From NCBI GenBank assembly GCA_016194975.1, contig JACQAM010000007.1:62001-126000 (forward strand): DNA of 64,000 nt. The letters are read 5' to 3'. Position numbers and translations under genes: made by a program. The notes under the pieces are model-generated. The model had not been told where the DNA came from. It saw only the letters and a program-made list of their open reading frames with translations, and did not search any database. How positions within the stretch are numbered: position 1 is the first letter of the stretch; each line of letters starts with the position of its first letter. Below, one piece after another: positions 9,587 through 18,168 of this stretch. This DNA comes from Bacteroidota bacterium (GTDB lineage Bacteria > Bacteroidota > Bacteroidia > Palsa-965).

Positions 9587-9659
9587 ATTTTTTTAGAATT
9601 AATAATTAAGGGCGCAATGGTAGAAAATATTTCTCAATCCATTACAAAAAAACTTTTCA

Positions 9660-9917
9660 ACACACCTTTAGTACGAACTAAAGCAAGTTTTCGAATCTTT
9701 AGCGAATCTGTATTACGCGTATTCGCCCATTTCGTAGTTCGTACAAAAGATAGTTTTCGAATCTTTAGCGAATCTGTATTACGCGTATTCGCCCATTTCG
9801 TAGTTCGTACAAAAGATAGTTTTCGAATCTTTAGCGAATCTGTATTACGCGTATTCGCCCATTTCTTTAGCGAATCTGTATACGCGTATTCGCCCATTTC
9901 GTAGTTCGTACAAAAGC
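9660..9917. repeat. Tandem array of 66-bp repeats
   Basis: Units begin at 9687, 9753 and 9819 (period exactly 66 bp), with a shortened fourth copy ending near 9917. Each reads TTTTCGAATCTTTAGCGAAT, then CTGTATTACGCG, then the reverse complement of the 8992 core. The array fills the 330-bp space between the GxxExxY gene and panB and reaches the panB stop codon (TAG, 9917-9919). Both strands stay open across it only because 66 is a multiple of three; I do not count those reading frames as genes. Confidence 0.88.
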
Positions 9918-10735
9918 TAGTATTGTTCTTCCTTATTAGGAAAATCCTTCCTCTTCACATCACCAATATATTTTTCTACTGCACTTTTTATATCATCGTA
10001 CAAATTCAAATAACGTCTTAGGAATCTCGGGTGAAATTGTGTGGTAAGTCCAACGAGATCGTGAAAAACCAAAACCTGTCCGTCCACTCCTCCACCCGCT
10101 CCAATACCGATCACGGGAATGGAAACTTTTTTCGCCACTTTTTCTGCGAGTGCTGCAGGAACTTTTTCGAGCACGATCGCAAACACGCCCGATTGTTCGA
10201 GAAGAATTGCATCTTCCACTAATTGCTTTGCTTCATCTTCTTCCTTCGCACGCACGTTGTATGTTCCGAATTTGTAAATCGATTGCGGCGTTAATCCCAA
10301 ATGTCCCATCACAGGAATTCCTGCCGATAAAATCCGTTCCACCGATTCTTTCACTTCTTTTCCGCCTTCGAGTTTCACCGCGTGCGCGCCCGATTCTTTC
10401 ATGATACGTATCGCCGAGTTCAGCGCTTCTTTCGAATTTCCCTGATAAGAACCGAATGGCATGTCCACCACAATGAGCGCACGATCTATTCCGCGTACCA
10501 CGCTCGATGCGTGATAGATCATCTGGTCGAGTGTGATCGGCAATGTTGTTTCATGTCCTGCCATTACGTTCGAAGCAGAATCGCCAACGAGAATTACATC
10601 AATGCTTGCAGCGTCTACAATTTTCGCAGTCGTGAAATCGTAAGCAGTGATCATGGAAATTTTCTCACCATTGCGTTTCATTTCCTGCAGTACGTGCGTG
10701 GTTACTTTTTTTACTTCTTTTTTGTGTATAGACAT
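9917..10735 (-). CDS. panB: 3-methyl-2-oxobutanoate hydroxymethyltransferase
   Basis: 272 aa. First committed step of pantothenate synthesis: it transfers a hydroxymethyl group from methylenetetrahydrofolate to 2-oxoisovalerate to give ketopantoate. TIM-barrel family motifs are present: [22 protein letters not shown] (metal-binding Asp), [10 protein letters not shown], and VKLEGG. The catalytic Glu lies in the VLEKVP stretch, and [14 protein letters not shown] follows. Length is normal for PanB. The N-terminal start ([13 protein letters not shown]) is well supported. Its stop codon touches the tandem repeat array. No panC or panD is adjacent. A TACCTTTA box 20 bp upstream of the start is a plausible promoter. 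Confidence 0.95.
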   Translation of the reverse strand: MSIHKKEVKKVTTHVLQEMKRNGEKISMITAYDFTTAKIVDAASIDVILVGDSASNVMAGHETTLPITLDQMIYHASSVVRGIDRALIVVDMPFGSYQGNSKEALNSAIRIMKESGAHAVKLEGGKEVKESVERILSAGIPVMGHLGLTPQSIYKFGTYNVRAKEEDEAKQLVEDAILLEQSGVFAIVLEKVPAALAEKVAKKVSIPVIGIGAGGGVDGQVLVFHDLVGLTTQFHPRFLRRYLNLYDDIKSAVEKYIGDVKRKDFPNKEEQY

Positions 10736-10754
10736 GCGCGTTTGTTTGAAGGCA

Positions 10755-10762
10755 TAAAGGTA
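10755..10762 (-). promoter_or_regulatory. Possible -7 box for panB
   Basis: On the reverse strand this reads TACCTTTA, one base off the Bacteroidota TAnnTTTG element. It lies 20 bases upstream of the panB ATG. No clear -33 TTTG is present, so this rests on the -7 box alone. Confidence 0.4.
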
Positions 10763-11025
10763 GTGTATCGGGTACGGATTACGAATAATACGGATATACG
10801 CCCGCCTGCTTGCCCGTGCCGCCCGCCCGGACGAGCCATTCGGACGGGGTAAGGACGGGAATGGCGAAGTCGGGCAGGAAGCACAGATTTTTTTATTGAA
10901 GTTTTTTGTTTGGAGCGGCAGCTTCAGTGCTTCAAATTCTCACCTGTCCCGCTGCGCCCCGAGTACTCGGGGCACATCGGGGCTAGGAAAACTGGTCCGT
11001 GCATTTAAATACCTCACTGGATAAT
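10763..11025. repeat. Intergenic region with a GC-rich dispersed element and a perfect 16-nt palindrome
   Basis: This is most of the 363 bp between panB and higB; I see no gene in it. Positions 10800-10880 are C/G-rich with repeated CCCGCC/CGGACGG words. Positions 10911-10972 carry GGAGCGGCAGCTTCAGTGCT, then CACCTGTCCCGCTG, ending in CCCCGAGTACTCGGGG (10957-10972), a perfect palindrome. The same order of words recurs at 30236-30305 with a different 16-nt palindrome, so this is a member of a dispersed structured repeat family. Confidence 0.6.
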
Positions 11026-11062
11026 TATTCCCATTTTGGGAATATATTTACCATTTTGGTAA
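11026..11062 (+). promoter_or_regulatory. Twin palindromic operator upstream of higBA
   Basis: Two inverted repeats lie side by side: TATTCCCATTTTGGGAATA (11026-11044) and TTACCATTTTGGTAA (11048-11062). They share the core CCATTTTGG and their centres are 20 bp apart, about two helical turns. They end 36 bp before the toxin start and overlap the expected promoter. A TATCTTTA box follows at 11071-11078. This is the arrangement expected for autoregulation by the HigA antitoxin or the HigBA complex; binding itself is inferred. Confidence 0.7.
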
Positions 11063-11098
11063 CTTTTGGCTATCTTTACCGTATTATTAGTGATCAGA

Positions 11099-11428
11099 AT
11101 GAATATTTACAACAAGAGTTCCCTAATTGACGCTTACCGTAAGCACGCGGATGCGAAAGTTTCATTGGAAGTCTGGTACGAAGAAGTTCTTTCAAAAAAC
11201 TGGAAAATACCAAACCAGGTTAAACAGGATTATGGAGGGAGTGTAAGTATTCTCAAAAGCAGCCGTGCTGTTTTTGACATCAAGGGGAATGACTACCGGT
11301 TGGTAGCTTCGATCAATTACGAGAATGGCTGGGTATTTATCAAATTTATTGGAACGCATAAGGAGTATGATTCGATTGACGCAAATACAATAGACATGTT
11401 TAAACCGAAAAAAAAAAAGAAAAAATAG
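11099..11428 (+). CDS. higB: HigB-family mRNA interferase toxin
   Basis: 109 aa from the ATG at 11099. The frame extends to 11066, but those extra residues overlap the promoter and are not family-like. The protein matches the HigB_toxin family along its length: SLIDAYRKHADAK, LEVWYEEVLSKNW, SILKSSRAVFDIKGNDYRL, INYENGWVFIKFIGTHKEYD. Family members are ribosome-dependent RNases neutralised by the downstream HTH antitoxin. The C-terminus is an unusual run of lysines from an A-rich tract (11408-11426), a possible site of polymerase slippage. The antitoxin gene follows after 46 bp. Toxin-first order is typical of higBA. Confidence 0.88.
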   Translation: MNIYNKSSLIDAYRKHADAKVSLEVWYEEVLSKNWKIPNQVKQDYGGSVSILKSSRAVFDIKGNDYRLVASINYENGWVFIKFIGTHKEYDSIDANTIDMFKPKKKKKK

Positions 11429-11474
11429 ATAAGAAAAAATAGCACTATACCACTGAAAGTAAAACTGTAAAGCA

Positions 11475-11831
11475 ATGGAAGTAGAAGTATTAAAAACTAA
11501 AAAGCAGTATTTGAAAGCTTTGGCTCGCTTTGAAGAAATTTTTCTTGCAAAGTCAAATACTAAAGAAGGGAAAGAGGCTCAGCTTCTTGCTCTTGTTATT
11601 AAAGATTACGAAGACAAAAACTATAAAATTGAAGCGCCAGATCCTGTTGAGGCCATTCTATATCGCATGGAACAAATGCGTATGACAAAGAAAGAGCTCG
11701 GTGCTATTTTGGGTTATACAAGTCGTGTTAGTGAAATTCTAACTCGTAAACGTAAGCTAACACTCGAAATGGTTCGTAACCTTCATGTGAAACTTAATAT
11801 CCCATTGGAATCACTTGTTCAGGAATATTAA
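11475..11831 (+). CDS. higA: HigA-type antitoxin, XRE-like HTH
   Basis: 118 aa. The N-terminal half is helical and acidic and would embrace the toxin. The C-terminal half (about residues 57-118) is a Cro/C1-type helix-turn-helix with MTKKELGAILGYTSRVSEIL as the recognition unit. It is the partner of the upstream HigB and the likely ligand of the twin palindromes at 11026-11062. The length and the terminal position of the HTH fit HigA antitoxins. Convergent with the next gene, 34 bp away. Confidence 0.88.
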   Translation: MEVEVLKTKKQYLKALARFEEIFLAKSNTKEGKEAQLLALVIKDYEDKNYKIEAPDPVEAILYRMEQMRMTKKELGAILGYTSRVSEILTRKRKLTLEMVRNLHVKLNIPLESLVQEY

Positions 11832-11865
11832 TGCGCTCTTTATTAGTGAATATCAATAATCAATC

Positions 11866-13467
11866 CTATTGAATAATGATTTTTTGTGTGAAAGATTTTT
11901 TTTCGGTTTTCACAGTCATTAAATAAATTCCACTTGATTGACTGGATAAATCAATTGTGGATATTGGAGAATTGATCTTTGATTGAAAAATAATTTCTCC
12001 CAACACATTGCAAACAGAAATTTCCCCATTCGCTGTTTGGGAATTCAAATTGAAAATTCCGTTTGAAGGATCCGGATAAATAATAAAATCATTATTATTT
12101 TCCAATTGGGAAACGCCAGTGCACGTAAGAACAATAATATTTGCAGTGTCCATCCCGATACATCCGTTTGCACCTGTACTTGAAACAGAATAAAAAGTAG
12201 TAGTAGTTGGAGCAACTGAAATAGAAGAGGTCGTCGCACTCGTGCTCCATAAATAATTTGTGTTTGGAGAAGCGGAAAGTATTACCGACTCGCCGACACA
12301 AATGGTATCTAAGGAAGGAGTAATGGTGACCGTTGGTGAGGGATTTACCGTAACAACTACGGGAGATGAAGTTGCAGTTCCGCAGGAATCAGTAATAATT
12401 ACTGCATAACTTCCGCTTGTTGAAACCACAATACTTTGTGTGGTTTGACTGCTCCACCATTGATAACTGTTACCGGTACTCGCAGTAAGCGTTACACTTC
12501 CGCCACTGCAAAATGTTGTTGGCCCGCTTGCCGTAATTGTAGCAGTAGGAAAAGAAGAGCAAGGCGTGTATTTCCAGAAATCCTTTTTTCTTCCGCTTCC
12601 ATCATGTCCAGTTCCAATATATCCTCTATTCCCAATAGAAAATCCAACTCCTTCATTGCGCGGCGATGCAAGATTAGCAACTAATATCCATGTGTTTGTT
12701 ATGGGATCATATTCCCCGAAATCACTTCCAGCACCGCTATCATCTGTTAATACATAACCATAATTTCCAATTGAAAATGCTGCTGCATAGAACGGATCAT
12801 ATACAATGACATTTGCTTTTTGTGCCCATGTATCATTTGAAGGATTGTATTCCCAAAAATCATTATAATTACTACTGCCGCCGCCTATATATCCTTTGGT
12901 ACCAATTGAAAATCCAAATGCCCCATTCCTTTCAAGCCCTCCGAAAAAAGCTTTCTGTGACCACGAATCTGAAGTGGTATCATATTCCCAAAAATCATTT
13001 TCATTTACACCGTCATTTCCTGTGCCTATATATCCTTTGGCCCCGATTGAAAAACCTACTGCCAAGTATCGTGCTGTTCCTCCAAAGTCGGATTTCTGAG
13101 TCCAAATATTTGTAGTTGAATTATATTCCCAGAAATCCTTTTTTCGCGCTTGACAAACCGAGCAGGTATCTAATCCTGTCCCAATAAATCCTTTGGTGCC
13201 AATTGCAAATCCCACAGCCCAACTTCTCGGAGAACCGCCAAAATCTGCTACCTGAGTCCATGCGTTTGTTAGTGTGTCATATGCCCAAATGTCTTTTGTC
13301 AAAGCAGTGTTGCTCCAACCCGTTCCTATGTATCCTTTTGAACCAATGGCAAAACCAACATCATCGCTTCTAAATCCCCCGCCGAATAAAGGTTTTTGAA
13401 TCCACGTGTTTTGTGCATTTGCAATTGTGCAAAGTGCGATAAATACGATAAGTAATTTTGTTTTCAT
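11866..13467 (-). CDS. Secreted Kelch-like repeat protein with T9SS type A sorting domain
   Basis: 533 aa. Signal peptide MKTKLLIVFIALCTIANAQ. Residues 20-300 hold about six Kelch-like blades with the recurring pattern GFAIGxKGYIGTG followed by DFWEYDxxTNxWxQKA, predicting a six-bladed beta-propeller. An Ig-like stretch follows (residues 305-450, with PTVTITPSLDTICVGESVIL). The last 75 residues are a T9SS type A sorting domain (IYPDPSNGIFNL, SSGIYLMTV, QKIIIQ). It is therefore exported across the outer membrane by the type IX system. The binding partner is unknown. The gene stands alone, convergent with higA. Confidence 0.88.
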   Translation of the reverse strand: MKTKLLIVFIALCTIANAQNTWIQKPLFGGGFRSDDVGFAIGSKGYIGTGWSNTALTKDIWAYDTLTNAWTQVADFGGSPRSWAVGFAIGTKGFIGTGLDTCSVCQARKKDFWEYNSTTNIWTQKSDFGGTARYLAVGFSIGAKGYIGTGNDGVNENDFWEYDTTSDSWSQKAFFGGLERNGAFGFSIGTKGYIGGGSSNYNDFWEYNPSNDTWAQKANVIVYDPFYAAAFSIGNYGYVLTDDSGAGSDFGEYDPITNTWILVANLASPRNEGVGFSIGNRGYIGTGHDGSGRKKDFWKYTPCSSFPTATITASGPTTFCSGGSVTLTASTGNSYQWWSSQTTQSIVVSTSGSYAVIITDSCGTATSSPVVVTVNPSPTVTITPSLDTICVGESVILSASPNTNYLWSTSATTSSISVAPTTTTFYSVSSTGANGCIGMDTANIIVLTCTGVSQLENNNDFIIYPDPSNGIFNLNSQTANGEISVCNVLGEIIFQSKINSPISTIDLSSQSSGIYLMTVKTEKKSFTQKIIIQ

Positions 13468-13635
13468 TTTTTTTAGTTTTTATTGTCAAGCCAGTCTTTT
13501 CATTTCTCAAAATATGACAGCAATATTTTTATGAAATTTACCAATAAATAATAATCAGAGCAAATTATTGGTTCGCCATTGGAATTTATTTAATTCACTA
13601 AAAAAAACTGCCGCTGCGCGCCTGCTTGTGCGAAC

Positions 13636-13992
13636 TCAAAACCATCCCCACTCCGTTTCTTCCGTTCCCAAATAATATCCGTCTTCTCTTTTTTCTATTG
13701 GAAAAACACGTGCTGCTTCTGCGGCTCCTCCGCGCGCGCGTCCGGTTTTAAAATCAAAAACATAACGGTGCAATGGACAAATGATCGCCTCGCCATCGGG
13801 CGTGCACGACGCGTACTCGAGCGAGAATCCGTTGTGCGGACATTTTTCTTCTATCGCGTGAACGCCTGTGCCCGTGCGCACGAGACAGATCTTTTTTCCG
13901 GCTATGAAACGAACTACCGGAATTCCCAATGAAAATTTTTCGGGATCGTCTTTCAGTTTATGCCAGCGTATTATTTTTCGCGTTAAAGACAA
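13636..13992 (-). CDS. Rieske-type [2Fe-2S] protein
   Basis: 118 aa. It carries the Rieske cluster motifs CPHNG (Cys and His ligands) and CPLHRYVFD (Cys and His ligands), 22 residues apart start to start, as in ferredoxin components of ring-hydroxylating dioxygenases and NirD-like proteins. No signal peptide or membrane helix is present, so it is a soluble electron carrier or small subunit; no oxygenase partner is near. The start codon is TTG (13990-13992); no ATG is available in frame. It begins 3 bp after the stop of the M61-like gene and is therefore probably translated from the same message. Confidence 0.85.
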   Translation of the reverse strand: MSLTRKIIRWHKLKDDPEKFSLGIPVVRFIAGKKICLVRTGTGVHAIEEKCPHNGFSLEYASCTPDGEAIICPLHRYVFDFKTGRARGGAAEAARVFPIEKREDGYYLGTEETEWGWF

Positions 13993-13995
13993 TGA

Positions 13996-15867
13996 TCAGT
14001 TCATTAGCGGATGAAAAATTCTATCATGCAGTAAAAGTTCATCGTCATTCGCCGCCGGATCTGCTTTTATGAAATAATCGATGAGCACCGTTTTCTCCAT
14101 CGGGTACGAAGAAGCCACCATGTTCTGATCATTGCGGATGAAACGGATCTCCACTATTTGTTCATCCGTTGGCGAATACACGGGGAGCAATGCTTCATCA
14201 AAATTTGCAGCGCCTACCACTACTCCATCCACACTCAGCAAACGATCTCCATTTCTCAGTCCGAATAAATTTGTGGTGTCGGCGTTGTGAATGAGGAATG
14301 CATCTTTCTCATCATCATAAAGCAAACCGAATTGTCCGAACGTGAGTACAGAATCAATAGAAGAAGGTGCATACGCCCAACCGATCGCTTCAAGATCTTT
14401 GATGAGCGGCAATGGTTTTATTCCATTCACATAATCGCGGAAAAAACCGGCAATGGCAGGATCCGAGAGTTGAATTATTTTTTTCTCCAGCGAGTCGGGC
14501 GGAATTCTTCCGTTTGCATTCATTTGCAGAATGAGTTCGCGCAAACCTGTTTTTCCTCCTGTTGCTTTTGTAATTTCTATATCGAGCAAAAAAGCAACGA
14601 GCATGGCTTTCGCGCGTATGCCTTCGCGCCGGAGCGGACTCTTCATCATGGTGATCGCATTCACAACATCACTCACCGGTTTTTCAGGACACACGAGAGA
14701 CAAACGGATCTTCGCACTCACTGCGCCCATGAATTCATTTTCGCTGGTAAAAGAATCGCGTACCGCAGAAAGCCATCCGAGATACATGTTCGCTCCCTGG
14801 CAAAACCACCACGACGAAGACATCTGCGGTTTCGAAAGATCGCCCGATCCGCAGGAAGAAAGATAATCGAGCGGTGAAAGCAAATGAAGAATATCTCCGG
14901 AAGTAACACGCTGCACTTCGCTCTCGAGTTCATCTTCATCTGCAATTTCAGACATGAAATAAAATGAACAGTGACGATGGGCAAGTCCGCCGTAACTGCC
15001 ATATTTATTGAGGATCGTTTTAAAAGGAGTAGTGAAATAAAAAATCATTTTGAAATTCTGTTCGCCTATGTCGCCTATGAAATTAAGGTTGGCCATCGTC
15101 TGTGCTGCAATGAGCCGGCGCACAAGCCGCGCCGAGATTTTTCCATTCTCCGAAAAAACAGAAACGGAAATATTTATTCTTCCATCGGAAAAACTGCATG
15201 TATCGGGACGCGAATACATGACCGGATTATCGATGAGTTCATAATAAGTAGCTGCATGGTATTCATCTCTTGACCGCGTTTGGTGAATGATCTTCAGGTA
15301 AGAAGAGGATTCCAGTTCATCGGGTTTTATGATGGTGATGTTGTACGGAATATTCGCAAGCCCTTCTAGATAACCGAAAATAAAAGCGTGGTTGAGTACA
15401 AAATTATTTCCGGCATCGATATTCGTTCCAGCACATTGCGGAACGTAATTGAATTTCTCATCCGATTCTTTTGCTTTCACTTTTTCAGCATCCCATGTAT
15501 CGTCGATCCAGTATTCGATCTTGCGCAGTGTTTCTCCTTTTTTCAGGAAGAGGAGAATAGTGTTCTCTCCTTTCTTTTTCACCTTGAGCTGAAATCCGCG
15601 ATCATCAATGGCATAGAACTGGTGAATGAATCGTCCTGCATCAACTTTTCCGGGAACGCCTGGCAAATAGGTAGGGAGAATATATTTTACAACCGGCCCG
15701 CTCACTGCAGGAGGAAGCACGGTCACTTTCACACGGTCTTTGTCTTCACTTACATTCTGGAGATCGATGGTGATGGAATAATTATAAGCGGCGATGGAAG
15801 CCTGCGCGGAAATGAGCCGCGGAAAAATGAGGAATAAAAAAAAGAAAAAGGTTTTTGCAGGGTGCAT
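13996..15867 (-). CDS. M61-family-like protein with lost catalytic residues (pseudoenzyme), PDZ domain
   Basis: 623 aa from the ATG at 15867, with signal peptide (KTFFFFLFLIFPRLISAQ). Upstream in-frame codons overlap the next gene and run through a GAGTATTG repeat, so they are not used here. The beta-rich N-terminal part resembles the N-terminal domain of M61 glycyl aminopeptidases (YILPTYLPGVPGKVDAGRFI). In the catalytic domain the segment aligning with HEFFH of active members reads GDILH, and the third-ligand motif WFxEG reads WFCQG. The first His, the catalytic Glu and the third zinc ligand are thus all gone. A PDZ-like domain follows (GLRNGDRLLSVDGVVV). Probably a secreted scaffold or binding protein, not a protease. 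Confidence 0.75.
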   Translation of the reverse strand: MHPAKTFFFFLFLIFPRLISAQASIAAYNYSITIDLQNVSEDKDRVKVTVLPPAVSGPVVKYILPTYLPGVPGKVDAGRFIHQFYAIDDRGFQLKVKKKGENTILLFLKKGETLRKIEYWIDDTWDAEKVKAKESDEKFNYVPQCAGTNIDAGNNFVLNHAFIFGYLEGLANIPYNITIIKPDELESSSYLKIIHQTRSRDEYHAATYYELIDNPVMYSRPDTCSFSDGRINISVSVFSENGKISARLVRRLIAAQTMANLNFIGDIGEQNFKMIFYFTTPFKTILNKYGSYGGLAHRHCSFYFMSEIADEDELESEVQRVTSGDILHLLSPLDYLSSCGSGDLSKPQMSSSWWFCQGANMYLGWLSAVRDSFTSENEFMGAVSAKIRLSLVCPEKPVSDVVNAITMMKSPLRREGIRAKAMLVAFLLDIEITKATGGKTGLRELILQMNANGRIPPDSLEKKIIQLSDPAIAGFFRDYVNGIKPLPLIKDLEAIGWAYAPSSIDSVLTFGQFGLLYDDEKDAFLIHNADTTNLFGLRNGDRLLSVDGVVVGAANFDEALLPVYSPTDEQIVEIRFIRNDQNMVASSYPMEKTVLIDYFIKADPAANDDELLLHDRIFHPLMN

Positions 15868-15968
15868 TGGCCATGATAAAAGTAGGAAAAGCCCCAACAT
15901 CAATTTGGCCGGGAAGAATAATTTGCTTCTGAGTATTGAACAAAATTCCAAAACCCAATACTCAATAC

Positions 15969-18077
15969 TCAAACCTCCATTCCCATCACCAGCACATCAT
16001 CGATCTGTTCGAAATTTCCTTTCCAGCTGAGATGTTCTTTCTCCAGTAGCCTGCGGTGAGTAACGAACGGTTCTGTTTGAATTTTCGAGAGATAATCGAC
16101 GAACGAACTGCGCTTGTATTTTTTTCCGAGTTCTCCGCCGAACTGGTCGGAATAGCCATCGGATGCAATGTAAAGGCGGTCGCCTTTCTGCAGCGCGTAT
16201 TCTTTGTGTGTGAATTTTTTCAATTCTTCTTCTACAAAAAGTCCGACCGGAAATTTATCGGGAGACAATTCAATGAATTCTTTTCCGCGGAAAATAAAAA
16301 CAGGATTGTATGCGCCGGCAAATTCTAATTTATTCGAGTGCTTGTGAATGCAGCAGAGTGCAATGTCCATACCATCGCGCACACGCGATTCATCCTGTCG
16401 CTGCCGAAGCGTTTCCGATAAACGGATGTTCACATCATTGAGAATTTCATTCGGCTGCGTGATGCCATGTTCTTTCACCGATTGCGTGAGCAGGTTGCTG
16501 CACACGATACTCATGAACGCGCCGGGAACTCCGTGGCCTGTACAATCAACCGCCGCAAAAAGTAAATGATCATTGGTTTGCGCCATCCAGTAAAAATCGC
16601 CGCTCACAATATCTTTCGGGCGATAAAGAATAAATCCTTTTTCATGAAAAGTGCTGGCGAATTCCACTTCGGGCAGAATCGCTTCCTGGATGCGGCTTGC
16701 GTACTGAATGCTATCGGTGATATCTTTATTTTTCAATTCGATCTCTTTATTCGCCGCGTGCAATTTCACATTTTTATTTTCGATCTCCGCTTTCTGCATG
16801 TTCAGTTTCACATTGGTCCGCTTCCTTACAACAGCACGGTTCCAGAGGAAGAAAACGATAATGAGAAATAAAAATCCGCCGATGAATGCGCCGATAGTGA
16901 TGAGTTGTTTCTGCTTTTTTTCTGTGCGCGTGGCGTTCTCCGCTTTTTCCACATCGTACTTCGCCTGCATTTCTGCTATACTGTTCGACAATTTATCGTT
17001 GAACAACGAATCCTTCATGCTGGAATATTTTTTGTAATACTCAAGTGCTTTCTGCGGATTGCCGATCTTCTGGTAAACCTGCGAAGTGCTTTCGAGAATA
17101 TTCATGGCGAGTTTCGATGCTTCAATTTTTTTTGCAATGGTGTACGACTGCTCCATATAGCTGATCGCCTGGTCCTGTTTTCCCAGATCGGCGCTGGTAC
17201 TTCCAAGATTTGCGAGCGTAACGGCCATTCCTTTCTCATCGCCCGTCTGTTTCTGAATCGCGAGCGCCTGCATGAGATAATCCATTGCTTTATCGAATTG
17301 ACCCATTTCTTCATACGTAGATCCAATATTGTCCATTACTTTTCCCAAGGCGAATTTATTTCCTGTTCTTTCATCAATGTCTTTTGCTTTCATGTAACAC
17401 TCGAGCGCTTTAGCGGTGTCGCCCTTGTCGCCATAAATATTGGCAAGGTTACCTAAGGCAGTAGCTTCGTAGGAGAGATTGCCGGCCTCTTCTGAAAGCG
17501 TCATTGCTTTTTCATAATCATTTATGGCTTTATTGGAATTTCCCATCGTGCTATAAACAATTGCAGATGCAATAAGAGATCCCGCCATACCATTCTTATC
17601 ATTTGATTTTTCACAGATCCGGTAGGCATCAAAACTTTTATTCAGCGCTTCGTTGAAGTCTCCTTTGCTCTGGTAAGCATCTGCTTCTGAATTCAGAACT
17701 GCAGCGGCGTCTTTTTCGAGCCCAATTTGTTTAAAAGTTTTTATCGATTCTTCGAAATTCAATATCGCATCGTCATAATGTGCCATTTTAAAATTAATGT
17801 GCCCGATATTCTGAAGTGCCCTTGCGAGTAAAGTGTCGTTCCCTAATTGAACCGATAAAGCTTTTGCTTCACTTGCAGGTTCTATCGATTTTTTAAGATC
17901 ATACTGGCTGTAGGCATCAGAAAGTCTCAGCAAAAGAATAACACGGGAAGTGTCATTCGAAAAACCCATCACACGTTTAATGCTGTCGGCCAGTTCCCGC
18001 TGTGCTGCACACGGAAATGCAACCGATAAGATCAGAAATGAAAAAAATATTTTTGTTGTACTCCTGAAAAAGGACAT
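15969..18077 (-). CDS. TPR-containing SpoIIE/PP2C-type serine phosphatase
   Basis: 702 aa from the ATG at 18077; this start gives the signal peptide FFSFLILSVAFPCAAQ. About seven TPR units (residues 25-350) are followed by a transmembrane helix (about 400-420), a coiled coil and the linker DSIQYASRIQEAILPE. A complete SpoIIE phosphatase domain ends the protein. Metal-binding motifs are present: VSGDFYW, AVDCTGHGVPGAFMS, and LYIASDGYSDQFGG. Periplasmic TPRs would therefore control a cytoplasmic phosphatase, presumably acting on a phosphorylated anti-sigma-factor antagonist or similar target (family knowledge). It is the full-length counterpart of the four truncated proteins at 2247-7822. Confidence 0.9.
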   Translation of the reverse strand: MSFFRSTTKIFFSFLILSVAFPCAAQRELADSIKRVMGFSNDTSRVILLLRLSDAYSQYDLKKSIEPASEAKALSVQLGNDTLLARALQNIGHINFKMAHYDDAILNFEESIKTFKQIGLEKDAAAVLNSEADAYQSKGDFNEALNKSFDAYRICEKSNDKNGMAGSLIASAIVYSTMGNSNKAINDYEKAMTLSEEAGNLSYEATALGNLANIYGDKGDTAKALECYMKAKDIDERTGNKFALGKVMDNIGSTYEEMGQFDKAMDYLMQALAIQKQTGDEKGMAVTLANLGSTSADLGKQDQAISYMEQSYTIAKKIEASKLAMNILESTSQVYQKIGNPQKALEYYKKYSSMKDSLFNDKLSNSIAEMQAKYDVEKAENATRTEKKQKQLITIGAFIGGFLFLIIVFFLWNRAVVRKRTNVKLNMQKAEIENKNVKLHAANKEIELKNKDITDSIQYASRIQEAILPEVEFASTFHEKGFILYRPKDIVSGDFYWMAQTNDHLLFAAVDCTGHGVPGAFMSIVCSNLLTQSVKEHGITQPNEILNDVNIRLSETLRQRQDESRVRDGMDIALCCIHKHSNKLEFAGAYNPVFIFRGKEFIELSPDKFPVGLFVEEELKKFTHKEYALQKGDRLYIASDGYSDQFGGELGKKYKRSSFVDYLSKIQTEPFVTHRRLLEKEHLSWKGNFEQIDDVLVMGMEV

Positions 18078-18168
18078 CGTGATGAATGGGGTTGAAACGA
18101 AGATAAAAAAACAATCCCGCACTAAGCGAATGCAAAATACGGGAGTGTTAGAAAAGAATAATTGAAGA

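Noticed and set aside
9617-9904. Open frames on both strands through the 66-bp tandem array (95 and 87 codons)
   Set aside because: They stay open only because the unit is a multiple of three; the predicted peptides are the repeat translated and have no domain or start context.
9687-9917. CRISPR-like array of regularly spaced repeats
   Set aside because: The 66-bp units are identical along their whole length with no unique spacers, and no cas gene is present. It is a tandem repeat.
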